Below, piece by piece: positions 51,526-59,295 of a stretch of DNA of 64,000 nt. A model generated the notes under the pieces. It was not told the DNA's origin and made no database searches. It worked only from the letters and a program-made list of their open reading frames with translations. Position 1 is the stretch's first letter. Every line of letters starts with the position of its first letter. The stretch covers positions 3,344 to 67,343 of the forward strand of contig JAMPFK010000014.1 of assembly GCA_023664485.1 (NCBI GenBank). The letters run 5' to 3'. The stretch comes from Bacteroides fragilis (lineage in GTDB: Bacteria; Bacillota; Clostridia; Lachnospirales; Lachnospiraceae). The position numbers were made by a program, and so were the translations under genes.

Positions 51526-52827
51526 TTAATTATCAAACAGACTATCAAAATCAACCCTTTCAAAAACCTCAAGCTCACCGCCGCGCGTAGCATTATATAT
51601 TTTTATTCCATGTGCATCAGCGTATTTCCGCGCTGCCTCATATGCATATTTTTCCTGCATTATATTATCAAACAGTCGATTATTTTTTTCTCTATCCTCA
51701 TCCTTCTCATAAAAATCAATACGTCCTAAGCCCGTACCTTTCCCGCCAGTCCAATCTACGCCCAGTAAATAAATTTCTTTTATTCCCATATAACATGCCA
51801 TCTGCAGCATTACATATGTAATCGTTTTGCCACTGTAAAATCCTACCGTAGCATCTTCTGAAAATCCTACTTCATTGCCGGCATAAATTTTATTTATAAG
51901 ATAAAATTTATTTGCCTGTTGGACATCCTGAAAATCCGTATAATAAAAATCAGCAATAAACATATCATTATTTTCTATCATCTTAAGATCCTGATACATT
52001 ACCTTATAAGCAACTGCATCACACAGCATATAATGAGTCGGCCTCCATAATACTTTATCAAAAATATGGAATATCCCATTGGCCGCAAAGGAAATTTCAT
52101 GATTTTTTTGTAATTTTTCTAAATCATCCTCTCTGAGACTGGGACCGTTTCCTACTACAAAACATCTTTTGTTTTTATATATATCCTTATATTTTTCCAG
52201 GTATTTATACTTATCTTTTTTTAATTCCTGATATTGATAAAGATCAACTATTCTTCCTGCAAAACAATCTTTCAATCTCTTCCTAATTGGAGTCTCTATT
52301 TCATTCGTTGTTAAAACCAGCGTGTCCTCTGTTTCTAAATTTTCTATCTTTATAAAAGACTTTTTACGTTCAGAACTACATAACTGATTATCTATATAAT
52401 CAACTTTTACATTCCTTTTTTTCAGATAATTTTCAATTCTTCCTGTAATAGGATTATCGCCATAAAGAACTACATGCATACATTCTTCCAATTTATTATT
52501 CTCTGCAAATTCTTCCGGCGTTTCTATCCCATAAATAACTGGCGGCGATGTAAAATAATTTTTTATTCCGTGTGCTTCCAACTGTCTGATACACTCAAAA
52601 TAATGTTTAGAATAAACGCTGATAATCATAGTTATGTTTCTATATTTCTCTAAATATGTTTCAAAAGATATAACCGGAACACCCTGATAAATGCTCCCTA
52701 TCTTTTTAGGATCATTGTCCACAACCGCTGCTATCTTATCTTTTCCATAGTATTGATTAATTGCCATTCCGGTCAATCCGGATCCAAACAAAACATATGT
52801 ATCATTCTCACCCTTATAAATATCCAT
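51526..52827 (-). CDS. Two Rossmann modules fused to a DUF115/GT42-like domain (candidate nonulosonate transferase)
   Basis: 433 residues. First module about 10-105 (TYVLFGSGLTGMAINQYYG, AVVDNDPKKIG). A second, shorter one lies about 118-205 (HVVLYGDNPITGRIENYL, DYIDNQ, LVLTTNEIETPI). Residues 215-430 form the DUF115/6-HMP-pyrophosphokinase-like domain: CFVVGNGPSLREDDLEKL, FAANGIFHIF, TVGFYSGKTITYVMLQMACY and IKEIYLLGVDW. This fold and the GNGPSL motif are shared with GT42 sialyltransferases and the Maf flagellin glycosylation proteins. It is directly upstream of legB, so it may transfer the nonulosonic acid. GGGAGG precedes the ATG. Confidence 0.75.
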   Translation of the reverse strand: MDIYKGENDTYVLFGSGLTGMAINQYYGKDKIAAVVDNDPKKIGSIYQGVPVISFETYLEKYRNITMIISVYSKHYFECIRQLEAHGIKNYFTSPPVIYGIETPEEFAENNKLEECMHVVLYGDNPITGRIENYLKKRNVKVDYIDNQLCSSERKKSFIKIENLETEDTLVLTTNEIETPIRKRLKDCFAGRIVDLYQYQELKKDKYKYLEKYKDIYKNKRCFVVGNGPSLREDDLEKLQKNHEISFAANGIFHIFDKVLWRPTHYMLCDAVAYKVMYQDLKMIENNDMFIADFYYTDFQDVQQANKFYLINKIYAGNEVGFSEDATVGFYSGKTITYVMLQMACYMGIKEIYLLGVDWTGGKGTGLGRIDFYEKDEDREKNNRLFDNIMQEKYAYEAARKYADAHGIKIYNATRGGELEVFERVDFDSLFDN

Positions 52828-52956
52828 GTTACCTCCCTATAACATAATAACTTACCAGATAATCTGCCCGCTTAAACAGAAGGCCGAAATCCGCCTTCAA
52901 TTTCCCCATATTTCTTTATCTTTCCAACCATCTGTCAATTTGTTTTACAATTTGTT

Positions 52957-53811
52957 TTACAAATTCATTTTTTCATTTAATATTCTCCCAATAAATTCCG
53001 CAACTCCACCGTCGTCATTTGTGCCTGTCACATAATCCGCCGCATCCTTAACTTCCCTCATGGCATTTTCCATTGCGATACCAATCCCCGCGGTCTTAAT
53101 AATATCCAAATCGTTCAAAGAGTCTCCAAATGCTGCCGTTTCGCTTAATGATATACCCAGTTTCTTACATAATATCCCCAAAGCTTTTCCTTTACTGACC
53201 CCGCTTTTGGTAATCTCCAGATTTCCCCATCCGCCGCTCACCAGATTTATACAGCGGCACTTTTCCAGATATTCTCTAACTTCTGCCCGATCAACCAGGC
53301 AGCCGTTTTTATCCGGATAAAAATTCATCGTAATCTTCTGTATCGAAAGGTTATTATCCTTAATGTACGCAACCGGGTTTTTGAGCCAAACGCGATTGTT
53401 CAGTATATATTGCTTTCTTGCTTCCGGCACATCCAGTTTATAAACGATTTCCCGCGTATAATCCGGACAATATCCTTTTCCCTGTATAAACAAATCCATA
53501 TGCATATCTTTTGTTAATAAAAATTCTAAGATTGGAATAAACGATACGGCGTCCATACTTTCCTCATAGATACATTGCCTGTCCGGATATCTGTAAACAG
53601 CGCTTCCATTTGCCGTAATAGCATAGGAAATTCCTAACCCTTTTATCTCCGCATGCGGCATTAAATCATACGGACTGCCTGTGGAAATAATAATCTCGAT
53701 TCCTTTTTTCTTAGCCTGCTGTATAGAGTTTTTATTTTCTTCCGGAATTTTTCGCTGATTGTCCAACAGCGTCCCATCTAAATCCACAGATATTAATTTC
53801 ACATTTTTCAA
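52957..53811 (-). CDS. HAD-superfamily (Cof-type) phosphatase
   Basis: The start is set at a TTG (53811) with GGGG nine bases upstream; a GTG at 53802 is an alternative and the longer frame to 53889 overlaps the upstream gene too far. About 284 residues. Motif I LISVDLDGTLLDN, motif II IIISTGSPYDL, motif III Lys in GVSKGKALGIL, and motif IV AAFGDSLNDLDIIKTAGIGI followed by AMENA. The C2 cap is of the Cof type. It is coupled to the TagD-like gene, so it may remove phosphate from a glycan precursor or side product. The 129-bp gap below contains a TTGTTTTACAA-type tandem repeat and a weak hairpin. Confidence 0.82.
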   Translation of the reverse strand: MKNVKLISVDLDGTLLDNQRKIPEENKNSIQQAKKKGIEIIISTGSPYDLMPHAEIKGLGISYAITANGSAVYRYPDRQCIYEESMDAVSFIPILEFLLTKDMHMDLFIQGKGYCPDYTREIVYKLDVPEARKQYILNNRVWLKNPVAYIKDNNLSIQKITMNFYPDKNGCLVDRAEVREYLEKCRCINLVSGGWGNLEITKSGVSKGKALGILCKKLGISLSETAAFGDSLNDLDIIKTAGIGIAMENAMREVKDAADYVTGTNDDGGVAEFIGRILNEKMNL

Positions 53812-53812
53812 T

Positions 53813-54235
53813 CTATATTTCCCCGCCGCTAACGCGTCTCCGTATTTCCGTAGACGATATTCCATGCGTATAAGGAACATATACCACATCTACGCCAACC
53901 GCATTCAATTCCTCTTCAAATCTGTTCCAGCGTTCTGTCCCCTTATAATCATCCCCTATAAAGATAACGTCAAAATGATATAAGTCCCATAACTTTCTTT
54001 TATCCCGGAACCTCGTGATTTCAGCCTGATCTACGCCCTTTATGGCAGCCACTATCCGTCTTCTGTCTTCTTCCCCTATAACAGGCGCCGGTTTACATTC
54101 TTTTACAACCTCATCTCCATGAACCGCAACGATCAGATAATCACACTGTTTTTTGGCCGCTTCAATTATATTCAGATGACCTACATGAAACATATCAAAT
54201 GTTCCATCTGTATATCCTGTCCTGTATTTTTTCAT
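53813..54235 (-). CDS. Glycerol-3-phosphate cytidylyltransferase-like (TagD) protein
   Basis: 140 residues, typical of TagD/GCT: GYTDGTFDMFHVGHLNIIEA (HxGH), YLIVAVHGDEVV, a DRRRIVAAIKGVDQ region, FIGDDYKGTERWN and the ending YTHGISSTEIRRRV (ISSTxIR signature). It forms CDP-glycerol or a related CDP-alcohol from CTP. The start overlaps the LicD stop by 4 bp (ATGA) and its own stop adjoins the HAD start, so LicD, TagD and HAD are one coupled unit. Confidence 0.87.
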   Translation of the reverse strand: MKKYRTGYTDGTFDMFHVGHLNIIEAAKKQCDYLIVAVHGDEVVKECKPAPVIGEEDRRRIVAAIKGVDQAEITRFRDKRKLWDLYHFDVIFIGDDYKGTERWNRFEEELNAVGVDVVYVPYTHGISSTEIRRRVSGGEI

Positions 54236-55065
54236 TGCAGTTTGTCCCTTCCCAATTCCAGTTCTGATATAGGATGTATTTTTCTCTGCTCCTCCGGCGG
54301 CAATTCCTTATAATTTCCAAATTTATACCTGAGATACCCTTCATAATCTCTCGCCCCGGTCAGTGTAATCGTACTAAACCGATACCTTCGTTGTTTCACA
54401 AACCATTTTCTATGAAATCCATATGTACCTTTGGGCGCTGGAAAGGTCAGAATTCTTACCAGTTCTGTCTTATGGCGGGTATTTGCCTTAACAAGAAGTT
54501 CATACCATTTTATCAATGCTTTTCTGGGGACTAAACGCATAACGCCGTATAATAATCGGATTATCTTATTTTTCTCTACCTTAAATCCGACTTCAGACCA
54601 TAAGAATTTGCGTAATAAAAAGCAATGAATGAAATGGATTTTTCTTAACACCGTATTATCCGGAACGTTATCCATCGGAAACAAGTCAATAAAAATTCCC
54701 TGTTCGTATGGCATAAACTCTTGTCCCAATCTTATAAATTTCGTCCCTTTTCTCCTTAATTTCCCATATCCCCAGCGATATCCGTCCGTATCCCTGATCT
54801 CCTGAAAATAGAATTTATCGGTGTCCAGTTCCGTTCTGCAGGCTTCTCTGAATTTCTCATATTCTTTTCTTAAAAAACCCACATCGGCATCGTCATCCCA
54901 CGGAATATACCCGCCATGCCGGATTGCCCCCAACATCGTTCCGCCAACCATATTATAATGAATGCCGCATTTTCTGCAGATACGATCCACTTCCTGTAAT
55001 AGCTCTATCTCGATTTCCTGTAAACAATGCAGCTCATCCTGCGTCATAATATATTGCCTGGCCAC
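54232..55065 (-). CDS. LicD-family phosphotransferase
   Basis: 277 residues from a GTG start with AGAGGA upstream. The LicD core is unmistakable: YNMVGGTMLGAIRHGGYIPW followed by DDDADVGF, RWGYGKLRRKGTKFI, GIFIDLFPMDNVPD. LicD proteins transfer phosphocholine or another phospho-alcohol from its CDP form to a sugar. Directly coupled to a TagD-like gene, it probably uses the CDP-alcohol made there. No choline kinase is evident nearby, so a glycerol-phosphate-like substituent is as likely as choline. Confidence 0.87.
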   Translation of the reverse strand: MARQYIMTQDELHCLQEIEIELLQEVDRICRKCGIHYNMVGGTMLGAIRHGGYIPWDDDADVGFLRKEYEKFREACRTELDTDKFYFQEIRDTDGYRWGYGKLRRKGTKFIRLGQEFMPYEQGIFIDLFPMDNVPDNTVLRKIHFIHCFLLRKFLWSEVGFKVEKNKIIRLLYGVMRLVPRKALIKWYELLVKANTRHKTELVRILTFPAPKGTYGFHRKWFVKQRRYRFSTITLTGARDYEGYLRYKFGNYKELPPEEQRKIHPISELELGRDKLQ

Positions 55066-55069
55066 TGTT

Positions 55070-56059
55070 TTATTCCTCTCCGCTAAATGAAAAATCTAAA
55101 TAATCCGCTATATTAACGCTTGTATTTACCAGTCCCTTTTCATACAAAAATTCTGCCGTCTTTTCCAGTTCAGCCTGATCATTCGGAGTTAATATGACAG
55201 GGAAGTTACTTTCCTCCCACGTTTGAATCAATAATTCTTCAGGCAGTCCCGTAATAGCCGAATATTTTTCCGCGTATCCTTCCGGGTCGCTTTTCAGCTC
55301 TTCAACCCCGCGCTGATACTGCTCCATAAATATTCTTACAATCTCCGGATTCTGTGCTATATATTCCTGATTTGCAACGATAACATTTTCTCCGGCATAC
55401 ACTCCCGTACCGTCTGCAAGCAATATACCCGCATTATCAGCGCATATTTTTAATTTTTCCGGATTCCATATCACTACCGCATCAACCTCGCCGGTCATTA
55501 AGGCAGTTTCCAACTCCGATACGCCTAAATTAATTAATTCTACGTCTTCCATAGAAATACCTGCATTCTCAAGCATGGCGTTGAAATAGTCCTGCCCAAT
55601 TGAGCCAATAACGATCCCAACCTTCTTTCCCTCCAGATCGCTAACCGCAGCGATATCCGAGTTATTCTGCACTAATATTCCAAGCGTTTTTTCTCCATTA
55701 TAGGCAATACCGATGATATCCCTTTTCTGCCCTGCCGCTATTCCACTGATTGCGGGTACGTTTCCCATTACACCTATATCCTGCTGTCCCGTTGCAAACG
55801 CTTCGTTTTCCGGCGGGCCCGATTCAAATTCCGTGTATGTAACCTTAATATCATATCCCGCTTCATCGAATGCCTCTTCCAGCCATCCCTTATCTTCTAC
55901 GATATATAAGGGAATATATCCAAGAACCATTTGTTTGGCAATATTAAGATGATCCGTAGAGTTAAGCGCATCCCTGCTTTCTTCCGCATCCTTCCCGCAT
56001 GCCGTTAATAAGAACACCAACACCAGACATAATACTGTACTGCAAATTTTTTTCATCAT
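55070..56059 (-). CDS. ABC transporter substrate-binding lipoprotein (SsuA/NMT1-like)
   Basis: 329 residues. The signal peptide has lipobox LLTAC (Cys21) followed by GKDAEES. The mature part shows MVLGYIPLYIVEDKGWLEEA, a GPPENEAFATGQQDIGVMGN loop, LEGKKVGIVIGSIGQDYF and VDAVVIWNPEKL, typical of SsuA/TauA/ThiY-like binding proteins for aromatic, sulfonate, pyrimidine or small organic ligands. It forms a transporter with the next two genes. The ligand is unknown. The position beside LicD/TagD and a glycerophosphodiesterase hints at uptake of a glycan building block. Confidence 0.85.
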   Translation of the reverse strand: MMKKICSTVLCLVLVFLLTACGKDAEESRDALNSTDHLNIAKQMVLGYIPLYIVEDKGWLEEAFDEAGYDIKVTYTEFESGPPENEAFATGQQDIGVMGNVPAISGIAAGQKRDIIGIAYNGEKTLGILVQNNSDIAAVSDLEGKKVGIVIGSIGQDYFNAMLENAGISMEDVELINLGVSELETALMTGEVDAVVIWNPEKLKICADNAGILLADGTGVYAGENVIVANQEYIAQNPEIVRIFMEQYQRGVEELKSDPEGYAEKYSAITGLPEELLIQTWEESNFPVILTPNDQAELEKTAEFLYEKGLVNTSVNIADYLDFSFSGEE

Positions 56060-56080
56060 TTTACTTCTCCCTTTATTTTT

Positions 56081-56839
56081 TTATTCATTACTTTCAAAAT
56101 ACCTGTATATTTTTTTTCTGATTTTCAGAAACGCACCCGTGCTTCTATCCCGTTCCCCCGGTAAATCCACCTCTACAATATCTAAAATTTTTGCCGGGCT
56201 GTCTCCTAAAATAATTACCCTGTCCGCAAGAAACACAGCTTCTTCAATATCATGCGTCACTAACAGCATTGTATTTCTTTGCTTTTGTCTTATTTTCAGC
56301 AGCTCTCTTTGCAATTGTATTCTTGTCAATGCGTCCAGCGCGCCGAACGGCTCGTCTAAAAATAATATTTCCGGCTCATTTACCAATGCCCTTGCAATGT
56401 TTACACGCTGTGCCATTCCTCCTGACAATTCCCTGGGATAGGCTGATTCATAACCGCCTAATCCCACCAATTCTATTACCTTGCGAATTTTTTCCGCAAT
56501 CTCATCTTTTTTAACGCCATTCATAACAAACCTGACATTTTTTTCCACCGTCATCCACGGAAACAGCCTGTGTTCCTGATAAACCATACCCCTTTTCCTG
56601 TCAGGCTTTTTAATTAATTCATTATCAATAATAATCTCTCCTTCATATTCCGGATCCAGCCCCGACATCGAACGTAAGAGCGTGCTTTTTCCACATCCGC
56701 TCCTTCCGACAATACAAATAAATTCACCTTTATCAACTTCAAAATTGATGTCTTCTAACACATGAATATCTTCCTGCTTTATTCGTGCGTATTTCTTTTT
56801 CAGATTCTTCACAGAAATATATCCGCTTTGATTATCCAT
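56081..56839 (-). CDS. ABC transporter ATP-binding protein (SsuB/TauB type)
   Basis: The start at 56839 (MDNQSGYISVKNLKKKY) has GGGAG six bases upstream; the longest frame (56863) lacks an RBS. About 252 residues. Walker A GRSGCGKST, Q-loop VYQEHRLFPWMTVEKNV, signature LSGGMAQRVNIARALVNEPE, Walker B ILFLDEPFGALDALT and H-loop LLVTHDIEEAVFLADRV are all intact. It energises the SsuABC-like importer with the lipoprotein and permease beside it. Confidence 0.9.
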   Translation of the reverse strand: MDNQSGYISVKNLKKKYARIKQEDIHVLEDINFEVDKGEFICIVGRSGCGKSTLLRSMSGLDPEYEGEIIIDNELIKKPDRKRGMVYQEHRLFPWMTVEKNVRFVMNGVKKDEIAEKIRKVIELVGLGGYESAYPRELSGGMAQRVNIARALVNEPEILFLDEPFGALDALTRIQLQRELLKIRQKQRNTMLLVTHDIEEAVFLADRVIILGDSPAKILDIVEVDLPGERDRSTGAFLKIRKKIYRYFESNE

Positions 56840-56893
56840 GTCTGCTCCCATCTGTATGCCCATAATATATAACTCAGGATTTTGCTGTCTGAA

Positions 56894-57658
56894 TTAAGTA
56901 TTCCAGGCCAGCACTCTTCTTTCTATTATTTTTAATATCTCGTCCATAATTTTCCCTACTATGCCAATAGAAATCATACCTATAATCACCACATCCATCT
57001 GCCCAAAATTCCTCGCGTTTGAAATCATATATCCGACGCCGCTGCTTGCCGCTACCAGCTCTGCAGCCACCACGCAAGACCAGCTTGTCCCAAGCGCTAC
57101 CCGCAGTCCTGTAAATATACCTGGCATTGCCGCAGGTATTACCAGTTGAAAAATATATTTCATTCTGGGCGTTTCTACTGCGGTTGCCACTTCCGTTAAT
57201 TTAGGATCAATATAACGAATCCCATCAATAACATTAATCAGAACCACAAAAAAACCGCCCAGAAAAATCAGAAAGACCTTCGAATTTTCTCCGATTCCCA
57301 TCCATAAAATTACCAAAGGAATCCATGCAATCGGGGGAATGGGCTTTAATAGCTGAATTATGACTTTTGTCATGCGGTACATATACTCTGAAAGTCCAAT
57401 AAAGACTCCCATACAGATTCCTGCCGTAACAGCATATAAATAACCCTTTACTACACGTCCAACGCTTACTCCTATAGCTATAAGCAGGGATTTATCAGCA
57501 ATTTTTTTAAAAAACGTAATTCCTATAACCTTGGGAGACGGCAGCAAAATACTGTTTACCGCACCTGTTTCCGTTACAATACCCCATACGAAGACAATAC
57601 AGATTATTAAAATCAGGTTTTCAAACCATCGTAGAAATCTGTTTTTTGCTTTCACCAC
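56894..57658 (-). CDS. ABC transporter permease (SsuC type)
   Basis: 254 residues from GTG at 57658 (GGAGG six bases upstream). There are about six hydrophobic segments, and the cytoplasmic EAA-type loop reads TEVATAVETPRMKYIFQLVI followed by PAAMPGIFTGLRVALG. This matches the BPD_transp_1/SsuC family. First gene of the importer set in transcription order. The 155-bp gap behind the phosphodiesterase gene (57659-57813) shows no convincing promoter or terminator. Confidence 0.88.
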   Translation of the reverse strand: MVKAKNRFLRWFENLILIICIVFVWGIVTETGAVNSILLPSPKVIGITFFKKIADKSLLIAIGVSVGRVVKGYLYAVTAGICMGVFIGLSEYMYRMTKVIIQLLKPIPPIAWIPLVILWMGIGENSKVFLIFLGGFFVVLINVIDGIRYIDPKLTEVATAVETPRMKYIFQLVIPAAMPGIFTGLRVALGTSWSCVVAAELVAASSGVGYMISNARNFGQMDVVIIGMISIGIVGKIMDEILKIIERRVLAWNT

Positions 57659-57813
57659 ATGCGTCCTCCAATTTCCTGTAAGAGCTTATTACCAGAAAAT
57701 CTGATGCCTTACTGCCAAAATCCTGCAGGCTCTGCCTGTTTTCTCTGAATTTGCATTCTGCTTTTTCCTCTTAATCCGTATCAGAATATAAAGATTCGGG
57801 ATTCGGTTATTCG

Positions 57814-58542
57814 TTACTTTATATACGCTTCCGGCTCATTCAAAATAATATCCGTTATCCCCTGCGCCTCAAGCGATGCAAAATCAAGCCTTCCGCCTGT
57901 CGGTTTCTCCGGATATAAATGCCCGGACATCCACGCGCGCACAGTATATCCTTTCAGCTGTTCAGCCGTCAGGTCAATGCCTTTCCAAAACGGGTGAAGC
58001 GCTGCCGCACCGCAGCCGCCTTTTATTTTGTACAAACAGTCTGTTGCTCTGCCGTCAAGTATTCCAAGTTCTGCATCAGGATCTGTCATCTTTAACTTCT
58101 CCAGAGATTTCGCATAAAAAGTGGAATATACAATCGCTTTCTGCAGCCCTCTTTTATGCACCAGATCAACAATTTTCTCTTCCATGCCATCATACGGATA
58201 TACACTGTTTTTTAATTCTATGTTTATTTTCAGACCTGACTTTAATCGTGTCTCCAACATATCAAAGACTTCTGTTATTGTCGGAATCGACTGCGCCGGA
58301 TTATCATCTGCATAAATATGCAGCCTCTTTAGCTGGGATAACGTATAACTCCTCACATATCCAATGCTTTCTGTGGTTCTGTCCACGCGCTCGTCATGAA
58401 TCACAACCATTTCCCCGTCTTTTGTCAATTGAATATCCAGTTCAATTCCTGTCAGATTTTGTATTGCTGCCGCTTTTTCAAACGCAAGCAGCGTATTCTC
58501 AGGATACATCTGACTGCATCCCCTGTGCGCCCATATCTTCAT
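57814..58542 (-). CDS. Glycerophosphodiester phosphodiesterase (GDPD)
   Basis: 242 residues. The catalytic start IWAHRGCSQMYPENTLLAFE contains the HR and PENT motifs, followed by GIELDIQLTKDGEMVVIHDE with the metal-binding E/D and general His, and later KINIELKNSVYPYDG. No signal peptide, so it is cytosolic. It splits glycerophosphodiesters to glycerol-3-phosphate and an alcohol, which could feed the TagD-type enzymes. AAGGA precedes the ATG; this RBS lies inside the tail of a decayed oxidoreductase copy (58546-58629). Confidence 0.88.
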   Translation of the reverse strand: MKIWAHRGCSQMYPENTLLAFEKAAAIQNLTGIELDIQLTKDGEMVVIHDERVDRTTESIGYVRSYTLSQLKRLHIYADDNPAQSIPTITEVFDMLETRLKSGLKINIELKNSVYPYDGMEEKIVDLVHKRGLQKAIVYSTFYAKSLEKLKMTDPDAELGILDGRATDCLYKIKGGCGAAALHPFWKGIDLTAEQLKGYTVRAWMSGHLYPEKPTGGRLDFASLEAQGITDIILNEPEAYIK

Positions 58543-58545
58543 GTT

Positions 58546-58629
58546 TTAAATCCTTCCCTGCGACCTCAAAAATTTCATAACTCCTGATACCGCAATACTC
58601 TCAATCCCGATAAATTTGAAATCCAATAA
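58546..58629 (-). pseudogene. C-terminal remnant of a second TagD-Gfo/Idh fusion gene
   Basis: The minus-strand frame reads LDFKFIGIESIAVSGVM, then KFLRSQGRI and stop, matching the end of the 59296-60633 protein (DFKLTRGDSVAIAGIM, then EKFLRSQGRG and stop). Homology stops at the palindrome 58631-58672. It shows that an earlier copy of that gene directly preceded the GDPD gene. Confidence 0.7.
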
Positions 58630-58630
58630 A

Positions 58631-58672
58631 AATCTGATGTAAAATATAACAATTTATACTTTACATCAGATT
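58631..58672. repeat. Near-perfect 18-bp-stem palindrome at a duplication breakpoint
   Basis: AATCTGATGTAAAATATA (58631-58648) and its reverse complement with one mismatch (58655-58672) flank a 6-base loop. On the minus strand a short T-run (ATTTTTATT) follows, so it could terminate transcription. CTGATGTAAAGTAT recurs at about 59238. Confidence 0.6.
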
Positions 58673-58865
58673 CTTATCCTACCTGTTTCATTATTTTCAG
58701 ATTGTTTTCAGTTCGAGGTTATTATGATAATCATCTATATCCTTACGGAAATAAATCCCCCTCGTCTATCATATGGATCTGCCACAGGAATAACCTGCTG
58801 CAGAATATCCATTCCCAATACGGTATCTGTCACTCTTTCATCCAAAATAATTGACAGAAAAGCGT

Positions 58866-59136
58866 TTATCCCTTCCATTCGTACTGTACACCAAGCGCTC
58901 CCCTATTATGATAACTTCCTGCAAGAACACCTGTTTTACCTTCATCCTCTATAATCTTATCATAGCTGTCTATGATATAATGAGCGTTAGCAAGAAGAAT
59001 GAGCCTGCTCATTCGGCGAGCGGCGAATGGCGATCATGAATCGCAGATTCATGATATCGATATATTGGCAATCCCCATACATTTTTCTGATTTCCATATC
59101 TGTACGCAGTATTTTTCCGTCCAATATTTTCAACAT
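58866..59136 (-). pseudogene. Unrecognised decayed coding stretch interrupted by a palindrome cluster
   Basis: From the ATG at 59136 one frame reads MLKILDGKILRTDMEIRKMY and runs into the palindromes at 58997-59055, ending soon after. A second frame (start 59012, stop 58866) reads LANAHYIIDSYDKIIEDEGK and ends GVQYEWKG. Neither has an RBS; together they look like one small gene broken by insertion. No family recognised. The rest of the interval 58543-59295 shows no other gene. Confidence 0.35.
58997..59055. repeat. Cluster of three adjacent palindromes
   Basis: GAATGAGC-CT-GCTCATTC (58997-59014), ATTCG...CGAAT (59011-59027) and ATCATGAATC-GCA-GATTCATGAT (59033-59055) follow each other within 59 bp inside a disrupted reading frame. 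Confidence 0.65.
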
Positions 59137-59295
59137 AATATTTACCGCCCCTGCTTCGATATCAATGATGATAACTATATTCCTATAGCAGCATATCGAT
59201 AATAAATACCAATATTTTTTGAAATTACGTTTATTTCCTGATGTAAAGTATGCAATTGTCAAGGTTCATTATCATCTATATACAAAGCTTTTGCT

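Noticed and set aside
52828..52956. Riboswitch or terminator in the gap before the HAD gene end
   Set aside because: Only a 6-bp hairpin without a T-run and a TTGTTTTAC tandem repeat are seen; insufficient for a call.
57876..58580. Plus-strand frame of 234 codons
   Set aside because: Antisense to the GDPD gene with intact HR/PENT/ELD motifs.
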